In this document: positions 45,418-58,782 of the stretch, one piece after another | How positions within the stretch are numbered: the first letter of the stretch is position 1 | How the letters are laid out: every line of letters starts with the position of its first letter | From: Paracoccaceae bacterium | Lineage (GTDB): Bacteria; Pseudomonadota; Alphaproteobacteria; Rhodobacterales; Rhodobacteraceae | Assembly: GCA_028284605.1 (NCBI GenBank) | Contig: JANQRL010000051.1 | Coordinates: 29,633-93,632 of the forward strand | Length of the DNA: 64,000 nucleotides | Reading direction: 5' to 3' | Translations under genes and position numbers: made by a program | Notes under the pieces: generated by a model | Databases searched by the model: none | Seen by the model: the letters and a program-made list of their open reading frames with translations, nothing else | Told to the model about the DNA's origin: nothing

Positions 45418-46179
45418 TCAGAACCGGTCCTTGCGGGCGCGGATCTCGGCAAACGCCTGCACCGGATCGGTGAGGCCGGTCATCTGGCTCAACTCGGGGC
45501 GGTCGGCGCGCAGGAACGGGTTGGTGCGCAGCTCGAGAGCGAGTGTCGACGGGACAGTGGGCCGGCCCGCATCGCGCGCGGCGTCCGTATCCCTCGCCCG
45601 GGAGATAAGGTCGGGATTTTCAGGGTCAACCGTGAGGGCGAAGCGAATGTTGGAGGCGGTGTATTCGTGGCCCGAGCAGATCAGTGTGTCCTCGGGCAAA
45701 GCGGCGAGCTTTTGCAGGCTGGCCCACATCTGCGCGGGCGTGCCCTCGAAGAGCCGGCCGCAGCCGCAGGCCATCAGACTGTCGCCGGTGAAGGCGGCGC
45801 CGGTCTGGGGAAAATGGTAGGCGATATGGCCCACGGTATGGCCGGAAACCTCGAGCACCACCGCCGCCTCGCCGCAGACCGTCACACTGTCGCCCTCCGC
45901 CACCGCAAGATCGAGGGGCGGCAGCCGGTGCGCATCCGCCGCCGCCCCGATCACCCGCGGGTTATGGGCCGCGCGCAGCTCCGGCACCCCGGCGAAGTGA
46001 TCGTCGTGGTGGTGGGTCAGCAGGATATCGGTCAGCCGCCAGCCCCTCCGGCCGAGTTCCGCTGCGATGGGCGCGGCCTCGGGCGCGTCCACAAGCGCGG
46101 TTTCGGCCGTCTCCGCATTGTGCAGCAGGAAGGCGTAATTGTCGCTCAGGCAGGGGATCGTCACGAGGTCGAGGGTCAT
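45418..46179 (-). CDS. gloB: hydroxyacylglutathione hydrolase (glyoxalase II)
   Basis: 253 aa. LTHHHDDHFAGV (H56-H61) is the binuclear metal site of the metallo-beta-lactamase fold. GHTVGHIAYHF, FTGDSLMACGCGRLFEG and CSGHEYTASNIRFAL supply the remaining ligands and glutathione-binding residues. It hydrolyses S-lactoylglutathione in methylglyoxal detoxification. It is divergent from a methyltransferase gene across 61 bases. Confidence 0.97.
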   Translation of the reverse strand: MTLDLVTIPCLSDNYAFLLHNAETAETALVDAPEAAPIAAELGRRGWRLTDILLTHHHDDHFAGVPELRAAHNPRVIGAAADAHRLPPLDLAVAEGDSVTVCGEAAVVLEVSGHTVGHIAYHFPQTGAAFTGDSLMACGCGRLFEGTPAQMWASLQKLAALPEDTLICSGHEYTASNIRFALTVDPENPDLISRARDTDAARDAGRPTVPSTLALELRTNPFLRADRPELSQMTGLTDPVQAFAEIRARKDRF

Positions 46180-46240
46180 GGAACTTCACCGCCGGATTGC
46201 TAGATTGGGATTAACCTGACGCGGAGAGAACCGGCGCGCA

Positions 46241-47002
46241 ATGCATCTCGACGTCCATGATCTGCGGGATTTCTACTACCGGACGCCGCTGGGGCGCGCG
46301 GCCCAGGGCGTGATCCGGGAGGAACTGGTCCGGCACTGGCCGGACACCAAGGGGCTCTCGGTTGCGGGGTTCGGCTTTGCCCTGCCGCTCCTGCGGCCGT
46401 TCCTGGAGCCGAGCCGCCGCGTGGTCGGGCTGATGCCCGGGCCCCAGGGCTGCATGCACTGGCCGCCGGGTGCGGCGAATGTGGCGGTGCTTTGCGAGGA
46501 CACGCTCTGGCCCCTCGATACCGGGTCGGTGGACCGGCTTGTCCTGCTGCACGGGCTCGAGACGTCGGAACATCCCACGGCGGTGCTGGAAGAGGCCTGG
46601 CGGGTGCTCACGCCGAACGGGCGGGTGGTGGTTGTCGTGCCGAACCGCTCCGGCCTCTGGTCGCGGTCCGACAAGACGCCCTTCGGCTATGGCCGCCCCT
46701 ACACGCCGAGCCAGCTCGAAGCGCAGCTCAAGCGCCACCGTTTCGTCACGGAGAGCGCCAGTTCCGCACTCTACCAGCCGCCCTCGGTCCGCAAGGGCTG
46801 GCGCCGGGTGGCGGCGCTGATGGAGGGGGTGGGCCGGCATATCCCGGTCTTCAAGGCCGGCGGTGTCCTGATCGCGGAGGCGACCAAGCAGGTGGCCTCG
46901 ATGACCCGGCCCGGGCTGCCTGAGGCGGTGAAGCGGCCGCTCAGGGTGCTGGAAGGGATCGGCGCGCCGGTCCCCGAACCCTCCCGCCGGGGCGGGCGCT
47001 GA
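46241..47002 (+). CDS. class I SAM-dependent methyltransferase
   Basis: 253 aa. Recognisable as a type-11-like methyltransferase by [18 protein letters not shown] (a weak SAM glycine motif), [50 protein letters not shown] (motifs II-III, residues about 88-140) and [15 protein letters not shown]. The motif I glycines are less regular than usual. The substrate is unknown. It stands next to gloB, an arrangement common in Rhodobacterales. Confidence 0.85.
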   Translation: MHLDVHDLRDFYYRTPLGRAAQGVIREELVRHWPDTKGLSVAGFGFALPLLRPFLEPSRRVVGLMPGPQGCMHWPPGAANVAVLCEDTLWPLDTGSVDRLVLLHGLETSEHPTAVLEEAWRVLTPNGRVVVVVPNRSGLWSRSDKTPFGYGRPYTPSQLEAQLKRHRFVTESASSALYQPPSVRKGWRRVAALMEGVGRHIPVFKAGGVLIAEATKQVASMTRPGLPEAVKRPLRVLEGIGAPVPEPSRRGGR

Positions 47003-47059
47003 GCCGATCCGCGCGCCCGATCCCGCCTGATTCCCAAGGCCCCTTCCGGGCCCCCTGGA

Positions 47060-47087
47060 CCGCTTCGCCGCAGGGCGGCGAAGGCGG
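47060..47087. terminator. strong hairpin after the methyltransferase gene
   Basis: CCGC-TTCGCCGC and GCGGCGAA-GGCGG pair across a three-base loop (AGG) with one bulge, then GGTTGCTCC. It lies 58 bases past the methyltransferase stop and just before the likely F1-operon promoter. The T-run is minimal, so efficiency is uncertain. Confidence 0.5.
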
Positions 47088-47116
47088 TTGCTCCACCCCA
47101 TCTGCTCTGCTACATC
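47088..47116 (+). promoter_or_regulatory. possible sigma-70-type promoter of atpHAGDC
   Basis: TTGCTC, a 17-base spacer and TACATC fall right after the hairpin, 114 bases before the atpH start. The -10 is a moderate match. This is the best-placed candidate, not a proven start site. Confidence 0.35.
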
Positions 47117-47229
47117 CCCCCTGATTTTACCGCCCAGGCACCGCCAGGGCCAATGAAGGCTGCCATGACTGGGGGTGCCCGCGGCGGGACGCGCGGGGCC
47201 GGTTTGGCACAGATATCGGAAGGGTGGAC

Positions 47230-47789
47230 GTGTCCGAACCAGCATCGCTCTCCTCCGGCATCGCCGCGCGCTATGCCACCGCCGTGTTCGACCTGGCCAA
47301 AGACGACGCTGCCCTCGACGCCCTCGAATCGGATATCGATGCCCTTGAAGGGGCCATGGCCGAGAGCCAGGACCTGCGCGACCTGATCCACTCGCCGATC
47401 TACAGCCGCCCCGACCAGGCCGCCGCCATGGGCGCGCTGGCCACGAAGATGGGGCTGTCCGGCATCGTCGGGAACACGCTCAAACTGATGGCGTCGAAGC
47501 GCCGCCTCTTCGTGCTGCCGCAGCTCCTGCGCGCCCTGCGTGAGAGGATCGCCGAGGAGAAGGGCGAAGTGACCGCCGATGTCACCTCCGCCAAGGCGCT
47601 CAGCAAGGCCCAGACCGACAAGCTCGCCAAGACGCTGAAGGATCGCGTCGGCGCGGATGTGAAGATCAATGCGACCGTCGATGAAAGCCTCATCGGCGGT
47701 CTCGTCATAAAGGTCGGCTCGACGATGATCGACACCTCGATCGCCTCGAAGCTCGGCCAGCTCCAGAACAGTATGAAAGAGGTCGGATA

Positions 47790-47790
<1 letters not shown>
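47230..47790 (+). CDS. atpH: ATP synthase F1 subunit delta
   Basis: 186 aa. The start is a GTG at 47230: GGAAGGG lies eight bases before it, whereas the in-frame GTG at 47224 overlaps that ribosome site. The product then opens [25 protein letters not shown], as in relatives. The C-terminal [29 protein letters not shown] is the delta signature. Delta forms the peripheral-stalk link on top of F1. The stop overlaps atpA by one base (TAATG). Confidence 0.97.
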
Positions 47791-49328
<1,538 letters not shown>

Positions 49329-49334
49329 GGGCTC

Positions 49335-51654
<2,320 letters not shown>

Positions 51655-51663
51655 GGAGGCCCC

Positions 51664-52065
51664 ATGGCCCAGAGCTTTCAGTTCGATCTGGTGAGCCCGG
51701 AACGGCGGCTCGCCGAGATGGAGGCGACCGAGGTCCAGATCCCCGGCTCGGACGGGGACATGACCGCGATGGCCGACCACGCGCCGACGATCACCACCCT
51801 GCGCCCCGGCCTGCTGGCGGTGACCCATGGCGGCGGGACGGATGAGTTCGTGGTCGTCGGCGGTTTCGCCGAGATCGGCGGCGGTGTGACGGTGCTCGCC
51901 GAACAGGCCATGCCCCGCGCCGAGGTCACCCAGGAGGTCTTCGACGCGCTCCTCGGCGAGGCCCGCAAGGCGGAAGAGAACGCCGCGGATGTCGACGAGG
52001 CGGCCAAGGCCGTGGCCGATGTGATCGCCGTGGGCGAGCGGCTCGGGCTTGCCGCGCGGGGCTGA
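51664..52065 (+). CDS. atpC: ATP synthase F1 subunit epsilon
   Basis: 133 aa. The beta-sandwich domain is [50 protein letters not shown] (residues about 2-52), followed by [21 protein letters not shown] and a helical tail. It is the last F1 gene. F0 genes (atpIBEF) are not nearby, as expected in alphaproteobacteria. Confidence 0.97.
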   Translation: MAQSFQFDLVSPERRLAEMEATEVQIPGSDGDMTAMADHAPTITTLRPGLLAVTHGGGTDEFVVVGGFAEIGGGVTVLAEQAMPRAEVTQEVFDALLGEARKAEENAADVDEAAKAVADVIAVGERLGLAARG

Positions 52066-52106
52066 TCCGCCCCGCCGCTTCAGCAGACATCTGAGGTCCC
52101 CTTGAA

Positions 52107-52124
52107 CCCCGGCACGATCCGGGG
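52107..52124 (+). terminator. hairpin between atpC and the MFS gene
   Basis: CCCCGG and CCGGGG pair across CACGAT, followed by GAAGGGG rather than a T-run. It may slow read-through from the F1 operon. It also lies just before the MFS ribosome site (GGGGGAAGGGG), so it could affect that gene's translation instead. Confidence 0.35.
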
Positions 52125-52135
52125 GAAGGGGGGCC

Positions 52136-53347
52136 ATGACCAAGCGCCGTCAGCTCAACTTCATCCTCGCCACCATCCTGATCGATGCGATCGGGATCGG
52201 GATCGTGTTCCCGATCCTGCCCGATCTGATGGAACGGGTGGGGGCCGAGAGCACCGCGGCGGGCTCGGTCTGGGGCGGTATCCTGCTCGCCGCCTATGCC
52301 GGAACGCAGTTCCTCTTCGCCCCGGCCATCGGCGGGTTGTCGGACGCCTATGGACGCAAACCGATCCTGGTCTTCGCCCTCGTCGTGCTGGCGATAGATT
52401 ATGTGATCATGGCCCTGGCCGGGGTCTTCTGGGTGCTGCTCGTGGGCCGTCTGATCGCCGGGATCGCCGGTGCGACCTATATCACGGCGACGGCCTATCT
52501 CGCTGATATATCGGATAAAACAGAGCGGGCGGCGAATTTCGGGCTGATCGGAGCCGCCTTCGGGATCGGCTTCGTGTTGGGCCCGGTGATCGGCGGGCTG
52601 GCTGCGGCGATCCACATCACGGCGCCGTTCTGGATCGCCGCCGTGCTTTCGGCCGTGGCCGCACTCTTCGGCTGGCTCGCGCTGCCCGAATCCCTGCCGC
52701 CGGAGAAGCGCCGCCCGTTCAGCCGCCGGGACCTCAACCCGTTCCGTGCGATCCTCGATGCGGCGAAGCTCCCGGGCCTCGGCCTGCCGCTCGCGCTGAT
52801 CTTCATCGTCGAGTTCGCCAACATGGTCTACCCGACGCTCTGGGCGTTCTGGTCGCGGGAGATGTTCGGCTGGTCGGCCACCGCGATCGGCCTGTCGCTC
52901 GCGGCCTACGGTGTCGGGATCGCCTTCACCCAGGGCGTGCTGATGCAGCGCATCGTGCCGCGCTTCGGCGAATACCGGACCCTGGTCTTCGCGCTGGTCT
53001 GCGGGGTGGTTGCCTTCATCTGCTTCGGCCTGGCCGGGGCGGCCTGGGTCGTTTTTGCGGTCCTGCCGCTCGCCTGCCTGGCGGATATGGCCCCACCGAC
53101 GATCACCGCGATCTCCGCCAATCTTGTGGACGACGACCGGCAAGGGGTGCTCCAGGGGGTGATCGCCAGCCTGGCCTCGGTGGCGGCCATCGTCGCGCCG
53201 CTCCTCGTGACCACGCTCTTCGAGGCGACAGCCGACGATCAGGGGTTCTACCTGCCCGGCGCGCCCTATCTCGCCGCCGCGCTGCTGATCCTCGCCCTCT
53301 TCCCGTTTCTGCCTCGGCTGCGCTACGCCGACACCCGCAAGCCCTGA
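52136..53347 (+). CDS. MFS exporter, TetA/TCR-like
   Basis: 403 aa with about twelve hydrophobic helices. ATILIDAIGIGIVFPILPDLMERVG opens helix 1 as in TetA-type drug:proton antiporters; motif A is AIGGLSDAYGRKPILVFAL and motif C is GAAFGIGFVLGPVIGGL. Sequence resemblance to TetA does not prove tetracycline transport, and many chromosomal members are uncharacterised. It lies 70 bases after atpC and probably has separate control. Confidence 0.92.
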   Translation: MTKRRQLNFILATILIDAIGIGIVFPILPDLMERVGAESTAAGSVWGGILLAAYAGTQFLFAPAIGGLSDAYGRKPILVFALVVLAIDYVIMALAGVFWVLLVGRLIAGIAGATYITATAYLADISDKTERAANFGLIGAAFGIGFVLGPVIGGLAAAIHITAPFWIAAVLSAVAALFGWLALPESLPPEKRRPFSRRDLNPFRAILDAAKLPGLGLPLALIFIVEFANMVYPTLWAFWSREMFGWSATAIGLSLAAYGVGIAFTQGVLMQRIVPRFGEYRTLVFALVCGVVAFICFGLAGAAWVVFAVLPLACLADMAPPTITAISANLVDDDRQGVLQGVIASLASVAAIVAPLLVTTLFEATADDQGFYLPGAPYLAAALLILALFPFLPRLRYADTRKP

Positions 53348-53403
53348 GACTTCCTTCCTCTCGCCCGATTTGTCACAAGAGCTGTCGGGGACGAGACGAA
53401 CTG

Positions 53404-53754
53404 ATGAGACGACTGCGCAATCATTTGATCGGGATCGATCAAGGGGAGGTCATCCTGTTCTCGGACTTTCAGTCCGATGGCGAGATGTGGGTGGGCGAGG
53501 GCGACCGCCGGACGCGGACCTATGTCAGCTTCTCCGAACCGTTCCGCGGTCCGCCGGCGGTTTCGGTCGGTCCGACCATGTGGGACATTTCCAACAGCGG
53601 CAATGCGCGGATGGATCTCGGCGCCGAAGATGTGACCGATGAGGGCTTCGCGATCCTGTTTCAGACCTGGGGCGATACCCGCATCGCGCGCATCCGGGTC
53701 GGCTGGCAGGCCATCGGGGAATTGCGCCATGTCGATGACTGGGACCTTTACTGA
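53404..53754 (+). CDS. H-type lectin domain protein
   Basis: 116 aa. A single H-type lectin domain (discoidin-I C-terminal-like): RRTRTYVSFSEPFRGPPAVSVGPTMWDIS, then DEGFAILFQTWGDTRIARIRVGWQAIG. There is no signal peptide, so it is probably cytoplasmic or released by another route. Such domains bind GalNAc-type sugars as trimers in eukaryotes; the bacterial role is unknown. It faces prs across 14 bases. Confidence 0.85.
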   Translation: MRRLRNHLIGIDQGEVILFSDFQSDGEMWVGEGDRRTRTYVSFSEPFRGPPAVSVGPTMWDISNSGNARMDLGAEDVTDEGFAILFQTWGDTRIARIRVGWQAIGELRHVDDWDLY

Positions 53755-53768
53755 CCGTCGGGAGGCGG

Positions 53769-54785
53769 TCAGGCGGCGTTGTACATGCCTTCGTAGATCG
53801 GGCTGAGCGTCTCGTGCTCGAAAAGCGACGACACGCTGGTGCCATTCCAGATGTTGAGGATCGCCTGAGCGAACATCGGCGCGGTGGGCACGATGCGGAT
53901 ATTGGTGGCGGCCTTGGCCGGGGCGGTGGGCTCGATCGAATCGGTGATGACCAGGGATTTCATCACCGACTTGGAGACCCGCTCCACCGCAGGCCCGGAG
54001 AGCACGCCGTGGGTGATGTAGGAATGGACCTCGGTGGCGCCCTTTTCCATCAGCACTTCGGCGGCCTTGCAGAGCGTGCCGGCGGTGTCGCAGATATCGT
54101 CGACGATCAGGCAGCGTTTCCCGGCAACCTCGCCGATTACCGTCATTTCGGCGACTTCGCCCGGCTTTTCCCGGCGCTTGTCGACGATGGCGAGCGGGGC
54201 GCCGATCCGTTGCGCCAGTTCCCGCGCGCGGGCGACGCCACCGACATCGGGAGAGACCACCATCACATCGGCGCAATCGCCGAAATGGTGCAGGATATCG
54301 AGGGCGAAGATCGGGCTGGCATAAAGGTTGTCGACCGGGATGTCGAAGAAGCCCTGAATCTGCGCCGCGTGCAGGTCCATCGTCAGCACCCGCTCGATCC
54401 CCGCGCTCACCATCATGTTCGCCACCATCTTGGCGGTGATCGGGGTCCGCGCCTTGGTGCGGCGGTCCTGGCGCGCATAGCCGAAATAGGGGATCACGGC
54501 GGTGATCCGCGCCGCCGAGGAGCGGCGCAGGGCATCCGACATGATCAGGAGTTCCATCAGGTTGTCGTTGGCCGGGTTCGAGGTCGACTGGATGATGAAC
54601 ATGTCCTCGCCGCGGACATTCTCGAACACCTCGACGAAGATCTCGGCATCGTTGAAGCGCTCCACCCTTGCATCGACAAGGCCGACGCTCATGCCGCGAT
54701 GCATCGACATCCGCCGGGCGACGGAGGTCGCGAGCGGCCGGTTGGAATTGCCGGAGATCAGTTTCGGTTCGGTGAGATTGGGCAT
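53769..54785 (-). CDS. prs: ribose-phosphate pyrophosphokinase (PRPP synthetase)
   Basis: 338 aa from the ATG at 54785 ([19 protein letters not shown]); an upstream in-frame start is not supported. [20 protein letters not shown] includes the flexible ATP loop. [18 protein letters not shown] and [22 protein letters not shown] (PRPP-binding DDxxDTxGT-like motif) are diagnostic. The product PRPP feeds purines, pyrimidines, NAD, histidine and tryptophan. Confidence 0.98.
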   Translation of the reverse strand: MPNLTEPKLISGNSNRPLATSVARRMSMHRGMSVGLVDARVERFNDAEIFVEVFENVRGEDMFIIQSTSNPANDNLMELLIMSDALRRSSAARITAVIPYFGYARQDRRTKARTPITAKMVANMMVSAGIERVLTMDLHAAQIQGFFDIPVDNLYASPIFALDILHHFGDCADVMVVSPDVGGVARARELAQRIGAPLAIVDKRREKPGEVAEMTVIGEVAGKRCLIVDDICDTAGTLCKAAEVLMEKGATEVHSYITHGVLSGPAVERVSKSVMKSLVITDSIEPTAPAKAATNIRIVPTAPMFAQAILNIWNGTSVSSLFEHETLSPIYEGMYNAA

Positions 54786-54904
54786 CTTCGCGCGGGCTCC
54801 CGGGGCAGCTCTGGGACCTGTCGCATGACAGATTCGTGACGTTGACACCGCGTAGCACAGGCGTAGCGTCGGGCCAAAGATTTCAGGGCGCGGGAGGGCC
54901 GGAA

Positions 54905-55504
54905 ATGCCGCAGATCGACTACTTCTTCACGACGCTGTCGCCGGCCGCCTATATCGCGGGCACCCGGCTTGAGGAGATTGCCGCGCGGCATGGGGCCGGG
55001 ATCGCCTACAAGCCCCTCGATATCGCGGCGCTCTTCGCCCGCACCGGGGGCACGCCGCCGAAGGACCGGCACCCGAGCCGGCAGGAATACCGGGCCCAGG
55101 ATCTGGTGCGGCAGGCGAAGAAGGCCGGGATGGCGTTCAACCTCAAACCGGCGTTCTGGCCGACCAATCCGGCGCCGTCCTCCTACGCGATCATCGCGGC
55201 GGCGGGCGCGGGTGGAGACGTGGGCACGCTGGTCCAGGGGTTCCTTCGGGCGGTCTGGGCCGAGGACCGCGATATCGCTGACGATGGCGTGGTGCGCGCG
55301 GTGCTGGAGGCGGCGGGGTTCGATCCGGGGCTGGCCGATAGCGGGCTGCTGACGGGGGCGGAGACCTATGGCGCGAACCTCGAAGAGGCGGTGAACCGCG
55401 GCGTCTTCGGCGCGCCGTTCTACATCGTGGCGGAGAGCGATCAGCGGTTCTGGGGCCAGGACCGGCTTGACGATCTCGACCGGCATCTGGCGAGAGAGCT
55501 TTAG
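54905..55504 (+). CDS. 2-hydroxychromene-2-carboxylate isomerase-like DsbA-fold protein
   Basis: 199 aa from the ATG at 54905. A kappa-GST/HCCA-isomerase fold: [19 protein letters not shown] (the CxxC of DsbA is replaced, with the serine-type LSP at the active-site helix), [14 protein letters not shown], and the closing [11 protein letters not shown] with [10 protein letters not shown]. Relatives use glutathione to isomerise naphthalene breakdown products, but no such pathway is near; the natural substrate is unknown. It is followed by array D. Confidence 0.9.
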   Translation: MPQIDYFFTTLSPAAYIAGTRLEEIAARHGAGIAYKPLDIAALFARTGGTPPKDRHPSRQEYRAQDLVRQAKKAGMAFNLKPAFWPTNPAPSSYAIIAAAGAGGDVGTLVQGFLRAVWAEDRDIADDGVVRAVLEAAGFDPGLADSGLLTGAETYGANLEEAVNRGVFGAPFYIVAESDQRFWGQDRLDDLDRHLAREL

Positions 55505-55517
55505 GCGCCGCCGGGCG

Positions 55518-55604
55518 CCGAGTTTTCGTCGAAACCTCGGACCCGATCTTCGCGAAGATCGGCGCACCGGGACGGTGCGGGCGCAATTCTTCGACGAAGA
55601 ATTG
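55518..55604. repeat. hairpin array D (four inverted repeats, unrelated in sequence to A-C)
   Basis: Units: CCGAG...CTCGG enclosing TTTCG/CGAAA (55518-55540), the perfect CCGATCTTCGCGAAGATCGG (55543-55562), CGCACCG-GGA-CGGTGCG (55563-55579), and a 21-base unit with arms CAATTCTTCG/CGAAGAATTG around one central A (55584-55604). Centre steps are about 23.5, 18.5 and 23. It fills the convergent gap between the isomerase and ltaE. Architecture matches arrays A-C while the bases do not. Confidence 0.85.
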
Positions 55605-55610
55605 GGGTCT

Positions 55611-56675
55611 CTAGCGCGCTGCGACTGCCGGTTGAAGCAGGGCGAGGAAGCCATCCACCTCCGCCTCCGTCGTGGCCCAGTTCGTTACCAGCCGGCCGGT
55701 CAGGATCTCATCCGGGTCGTCGCCGTCAAGCGCGCCTTCCTCGATGTAGTAGACCGCGCCGGCGCCGAGGACGCGCTGGTGCAGCGCCCGGGGCCAGCGC
55801 ATGTAGAGCAGGTTCGCCGCCGGCGGATAGAGCACCGTGTCGCCCAGCCCGGCGCCCCTAAGCCCCGCATAGAGGTGTGCCATCGCCGCGTTGGCCCGGG
55901 TGGCGAGATCGCGCCAGAGCGCGCCCTCCAGATAGGCCCCCATCTGTGCGGCCAGATAGCGGTACTTCGAGAAGAGATGCCCGCCCCGCTTGCGCCGGAG
56001 CTGCACCTCCCAGCTCAGGTCCGGGTCGAAGACGACACAAGCCTCGACCCCGAGGCAGCCGTTCTTGGTGCCGCCGAAGCTCACCGCATCGACACCCGCT
56101 TTCCAGGTCATCTCGGCAGCCGAACAGCCGAGCGCCACCGCCGCATTCGCGAACCGCGCGCCGTCGAGATGGAGCCGCTGGCCGTGGCCATGAGCGATGT
56201 CGGCGAGCGCCCGGATCTCATCGAGATCGTAGAGTGTCCCGCGTTCCGTCACAGTGGTGATCGAGACCGGTCCGGGCTGGGCGGCGTGGACATTGCCGCT
56301 GGCGGTCTCCATCGCCCGGGCGAGGGGCTCCGGCCTCATCCGCGCGCTTTCCGTCTCGATCAGGGTCAGCTTCGCGCCCCCAGAATAGAATTCCGGCGCG
56401 TTGCACTCATCGACATTTATGTGAGACATTTCCGTGCAGTAGATCGTCTGTACCGGGCGCGCCATTGTGCCGAGGATCAGCGCGTTCGCCGCCGTCCCGG
56501 TCGGTACCAGATGCACCGCCGCCTCGGGCGCTTCGAAGACTTCACGGACCGTCTCACGCACCGCCTCGGAGAGCGGGTCGTTACCATAGCCGAGGGCATA
56601 GCCGTCATTCGCCGCGCTCAGCGCCTCAAGGATCGCCGGATGCGCCGGGCCGGCATTGTCGGAGGCGAAATGCAT
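55611..56675 (-). CDS. ltaE: low-specificity L-threonine aldolase
   Basis: 354 aa from the ATG at 56675 (MHFASDNAGPAHPAILEAL); TG of the ycgN stop overlaps it. PLP-dependent aldolase: VPTGTAANALIL, HLDGARFANAAVALG with the PLP-contacting aspartate, and SFGGTKNGCLG with the Schiff-base lysine. It splits threonine or allo-threonine to glycine and acetaldehyde. It is the last gene of the HAD-MaoC-ribF-ycgN operon; its 3' end faces array D. Confidence 0.94.
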   Translation of the reverse strand: MHFASDNAGPAHPAILEALSAANDGYALGYGNDPLSEAVRETVREVFEAPEAAVHLVPTGTAANALILGTMARPVQTIYCTEMSHINVDECNAPEFYSGGAKLTLIETESARMRPEPLARAMETASGNVHAAQPGPVSITTVTERGTLYDLDEIRALADIAHGHGQRLHLDGARFANAAVALGCSAAEMTWKAGVDAVSFGGTKNGCLGVEACVVFDPDLSWEVQLRRKRGGHLFSKYRYLAAQMGAYLEGALWRDLATRANAAMAHLYAGLRGAGLGDTVLYPPAANLLYMRWPRALHQRVLGAGAVYYIEEGALDGDDPDEILTGRLVTNWATTEAEVDGFLALLQPAVAAR

Positions 56676-57181
56676 CAAAGCGGCTCCTCGATGATGTGAT
56701 CTTCCCACTCTTCCTCATCGACCTCGAATTCCGGGACCGAGAGGCCGCGGACCGAGACCCCCGCGTCATGGACCGTCTCCGGCGTGCCGGAGATCAGCGG
56801 ATGCCAGTCGTAGAGCGGGCGGCCCTCATGGACCAGACGGTAGGCGCAGGTCTGCGGCAGCCAGTAGAGGTGGTCGGGCAGGGTTTCGGCGGTCAGCACG
56901 ATGCATTCGGGCACGAACTGATGGCGGATGTCGTATTGCCCGCAGCGGCAGCTCGCATCGTCGAAGAGCCGGCAGGCGACCCGGGTCAGCGCGACCTCGC
57001 CGGTCTCCTCGTCCTCCAGCTTGTTGAGGCAGCACTTGCCGCAGCCGTCGCAAAGCGCCTCCCACTCGCCCCGGCTCATTGAGGAGAGCGGCACCCGTTC
57101 CCAATAGCGCGGGCGCAGGCCGCTCCGGTCGATCGGGTCGTCATCGTCCGGCGGCGGATCGGGACGCGCGGCGCTAGACAT
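56675..57181 (-). CDS. YcgN-family cysteine-cluster protein (UPF0260)
   Basis: 168 aa from the ATG at 57181, overlapping the ribF stop by eight bases. LCDGCGKCCLNKLEDEETGEVALTRVACRLFDDASCRCGQY and VPECIVL hold eight cysteines (described as residues about 43-95) in the pattern of the metal- or cluster-binding YkgJ/YcgN families. The function is unknown. The N-terminus is acidic and proline-rich. Confidence 0.92.
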   Translation of the reverse strand: MSSAARPDPPPDDDDPIDRSGLRPRYWERVPLSSMSRGEWEALCDGCGKCCLNKLEDEETGEVALTRVACRLFDDASCRCGQYDIRHQFVPECIVLTAETLPDHLYWLPQTCAYRLVHEGRPLYDWHPLISGTPETVHDAGVSVRGLSVPEFEVDEEEWEDHIIEEPL

Positions 57182-58112
57182 CGGCGAGGATCTCCCGGGC
57201 GCGGGCGCAATCGGCCTCCATCTGCGCGACCAGCGCCTCGGCGCCGTCGAAGCGCTCTTCGTCACGCAGGTGTTCGACCAGCGCGACGGAGAGATGGGTG
57301 TCGTAGAGGTCGCCGGCGAAACCGAAGAGATAGGTTTCGCAATTGGCGGTGTGGGTCCCGAAGGTCGGGCGCACGCCGATGGAGGCGGCGCCGTCATAGC
57401 TGCCGGCATGGGGGCCGGCCAGCACATCGACCTTCACCGCATAGACCCCGAAACGGGGCGGGTGCAGGCCGGAAATCGACATGTTCGCCGTGGGATAGCC
57501 CAGTTCCCGCCCGCGCTGGTCGCCCTGGATCACCGGTCCCTCGATCCGGTGCCAATGGCCGAGCATCTCGGCGGCGCGGCGGGGGTCACCCACGGTCAGC
57601 GCTTCGCGGATCGCGGTCGAGGAGATCCGGGACGGGCCATGGGCGACCATCGGCGCGATGGTGACGCCGAAGCCCATCTCGGCGCCGAAGCGCCCCAGGT
57701 CATGGGCGTTCCCGGCGCGCCCCTTGCCGAAACAGAAATCCTCCCCGACGAGGACATGGGCGAGGCCGAGCTGGTCGGCGATGATCTCCCGGGCGAACGC
57801 CTCGGGCGTGTGGGCCGCGAGGGCATGGGTGAAGGGCACCTCGAAGAGCCGCGCGATGCCGAGTTTCTGGAGCCGGTTGGCCCGCGCCTCGGCATTCATC
57901 AGCCGGAAGGGCGGGGCGTCGGGGGCGAAGACCTCGCGCGGATGCGGCTCGAAGGTCATGACGCCCGGCGGCGCACCGAGCCCCGCCGCGATCTCGCGCG
58001 TCCGGGCGATCACCGCCTGATGGCCCAGATGCACCCCGTCGAAATTGCCAATGGCCGCGACGGCGCCGCGATACTCGGGCGCGAGAAAGGCGATGTCGCG
58101 GACGATCAGCAT
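57174..58112 (-). CDS. ribF: bifunctional riboflavin kinase / FAD synthetase
   Basis: 312 aa from the ATG at 58112. The N-terminal FAD synthetase has VAAIGNFDGVHLGHQAVI, TFEPHPREVF and SRISSTAIREAL. The C-terminal riboflavin kinase has GHWHRIEGPVIQGDQRGRELGYPTANM and ends CETYLFGFAGDLYDTHLSV. It converts riboflavin to FMN and FAD. ycgN overlaps its 3' end. Confidence 0.98.
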   Translation of the reverse strand: MLIVRDIAFLAPEYRGAVAAIGNFDGVHLGHQAVIARTREIAAGLGAPPGVMTFEPHPREVFAPDAPPFRLMNAEARANRLQKLGIARLFEVPFTHALAAHTPEAFAREIIADQLGLAHVLVGEDFCFGKGRAGNAHDLGRFGAEMGFGVTIAPMVAHGPSRISSTAIREALTVGDPRRAAEMLGHWHRIEGPVIQGDQRGRELGYPTANMSISGLHPPRFGVYAVKVDVLAGPHAGSYDGAASIGVRPTFGTHTANCETYLFGFAGDLYDTHLSVALVEHLRDEERFDGAEALVAQMEADCARAREILADV

Positions 58113-58207
58113 GGGGGCGGGGTAGCGCTCGCCGGGAGGCGGTGCAAGCGGATGGCGGCAAGGGGTGCCGGGGTCTGTCGCGCGCCTGTCGTCGGGGAGG
58201 GCCGGTG

Positions 58208-58651
58208 TCAGTCGAACCGCTTCGACGGCGCCAGCACCGTGGCCTCGCCGATCAGCACTTTCTTGCCCTTCACCAGGCAACGGGTGTCCATCTTCACCCG
58301 GCGCTTGCCGTGGTCCATCTCCATCACCTCGACCTCCGCGGTCACCAGATCGCCGGGGCGCACGGGGGCAAGGAATTTCAGGCTCTGGCCGAGATAGACC
58401 GTGCCGTGACCCGGAAGCTGCTCGCCGATCACCGCCGAAACAAGGCCAGCCGTGAGCATCCCATGGGCGATGCGGCCCTCGAAGATCGTGTCCTGGGCGT
58501 AATCGTCGTCCAGATGGACCGGGTTCCGGTCGGTGGAGACCTCGGCGAAAAGCTCGATATCCCGGTCGGTTACGACCTTGGTGAGCGAGCGCATCATGCC
58601 GATCTCGATATCCTCGATACAGATCGTGCCGCGGGGCAGGTTGTCGAGCAT
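58208..58651 (-). CDS. MaoC-family dehydratase (hotdog fold)
   Basis: 147 aa. I prefer the ATG at 58651 because GGAG lies seven bases upstream; ATGs 9 and 5 codons earlier lack one. AEVSTDRNPVHLDDDYAQDTIFEGRIAHGML is the (R)-hydratase-2 motif with the catalytic Asp and His; GRIAHGML is the conserved loop. It hydrates enoyl-CoA-type substrates; the exact thioester is unknown. It sits 132 bases after the HAD gene and 96 bases before ribF. Confidence 0.93.
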   Translation of the reverse strand: MLDNLPRGTICIEDIEIGMMRSLTKVVTDRDIELFAEVSTDRNPVHLDDDYAQDTIFEGRIAHGMLTAGLVSAVIGEQLPGHGTVYLGQSLKFLAPVRPGDLVTAEVEVMEMDHGKRRVKMDTRCLVKGKKVLIGEATVLAPSKRFD

Positions 58652-58782
58652 GTCGGGCTCCATGAGGTAACAAATCATCCCCGGTGGGGCGGAATTTGAA
58701 ACTTAATTACTTTGCGAATGCAGAAAGTCAAGAATCGGAGACGTTCCAAGGAGCATTTGCCGCACCTTGCGGACCTTTCGCC

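Noticed and set aside
52136..53347. Acquired tetracycline-resistance gene
   Set aside because: TetA-like motifs are common to chromosomal MFS exporters. No mobile element, tetR or composition break is visible.
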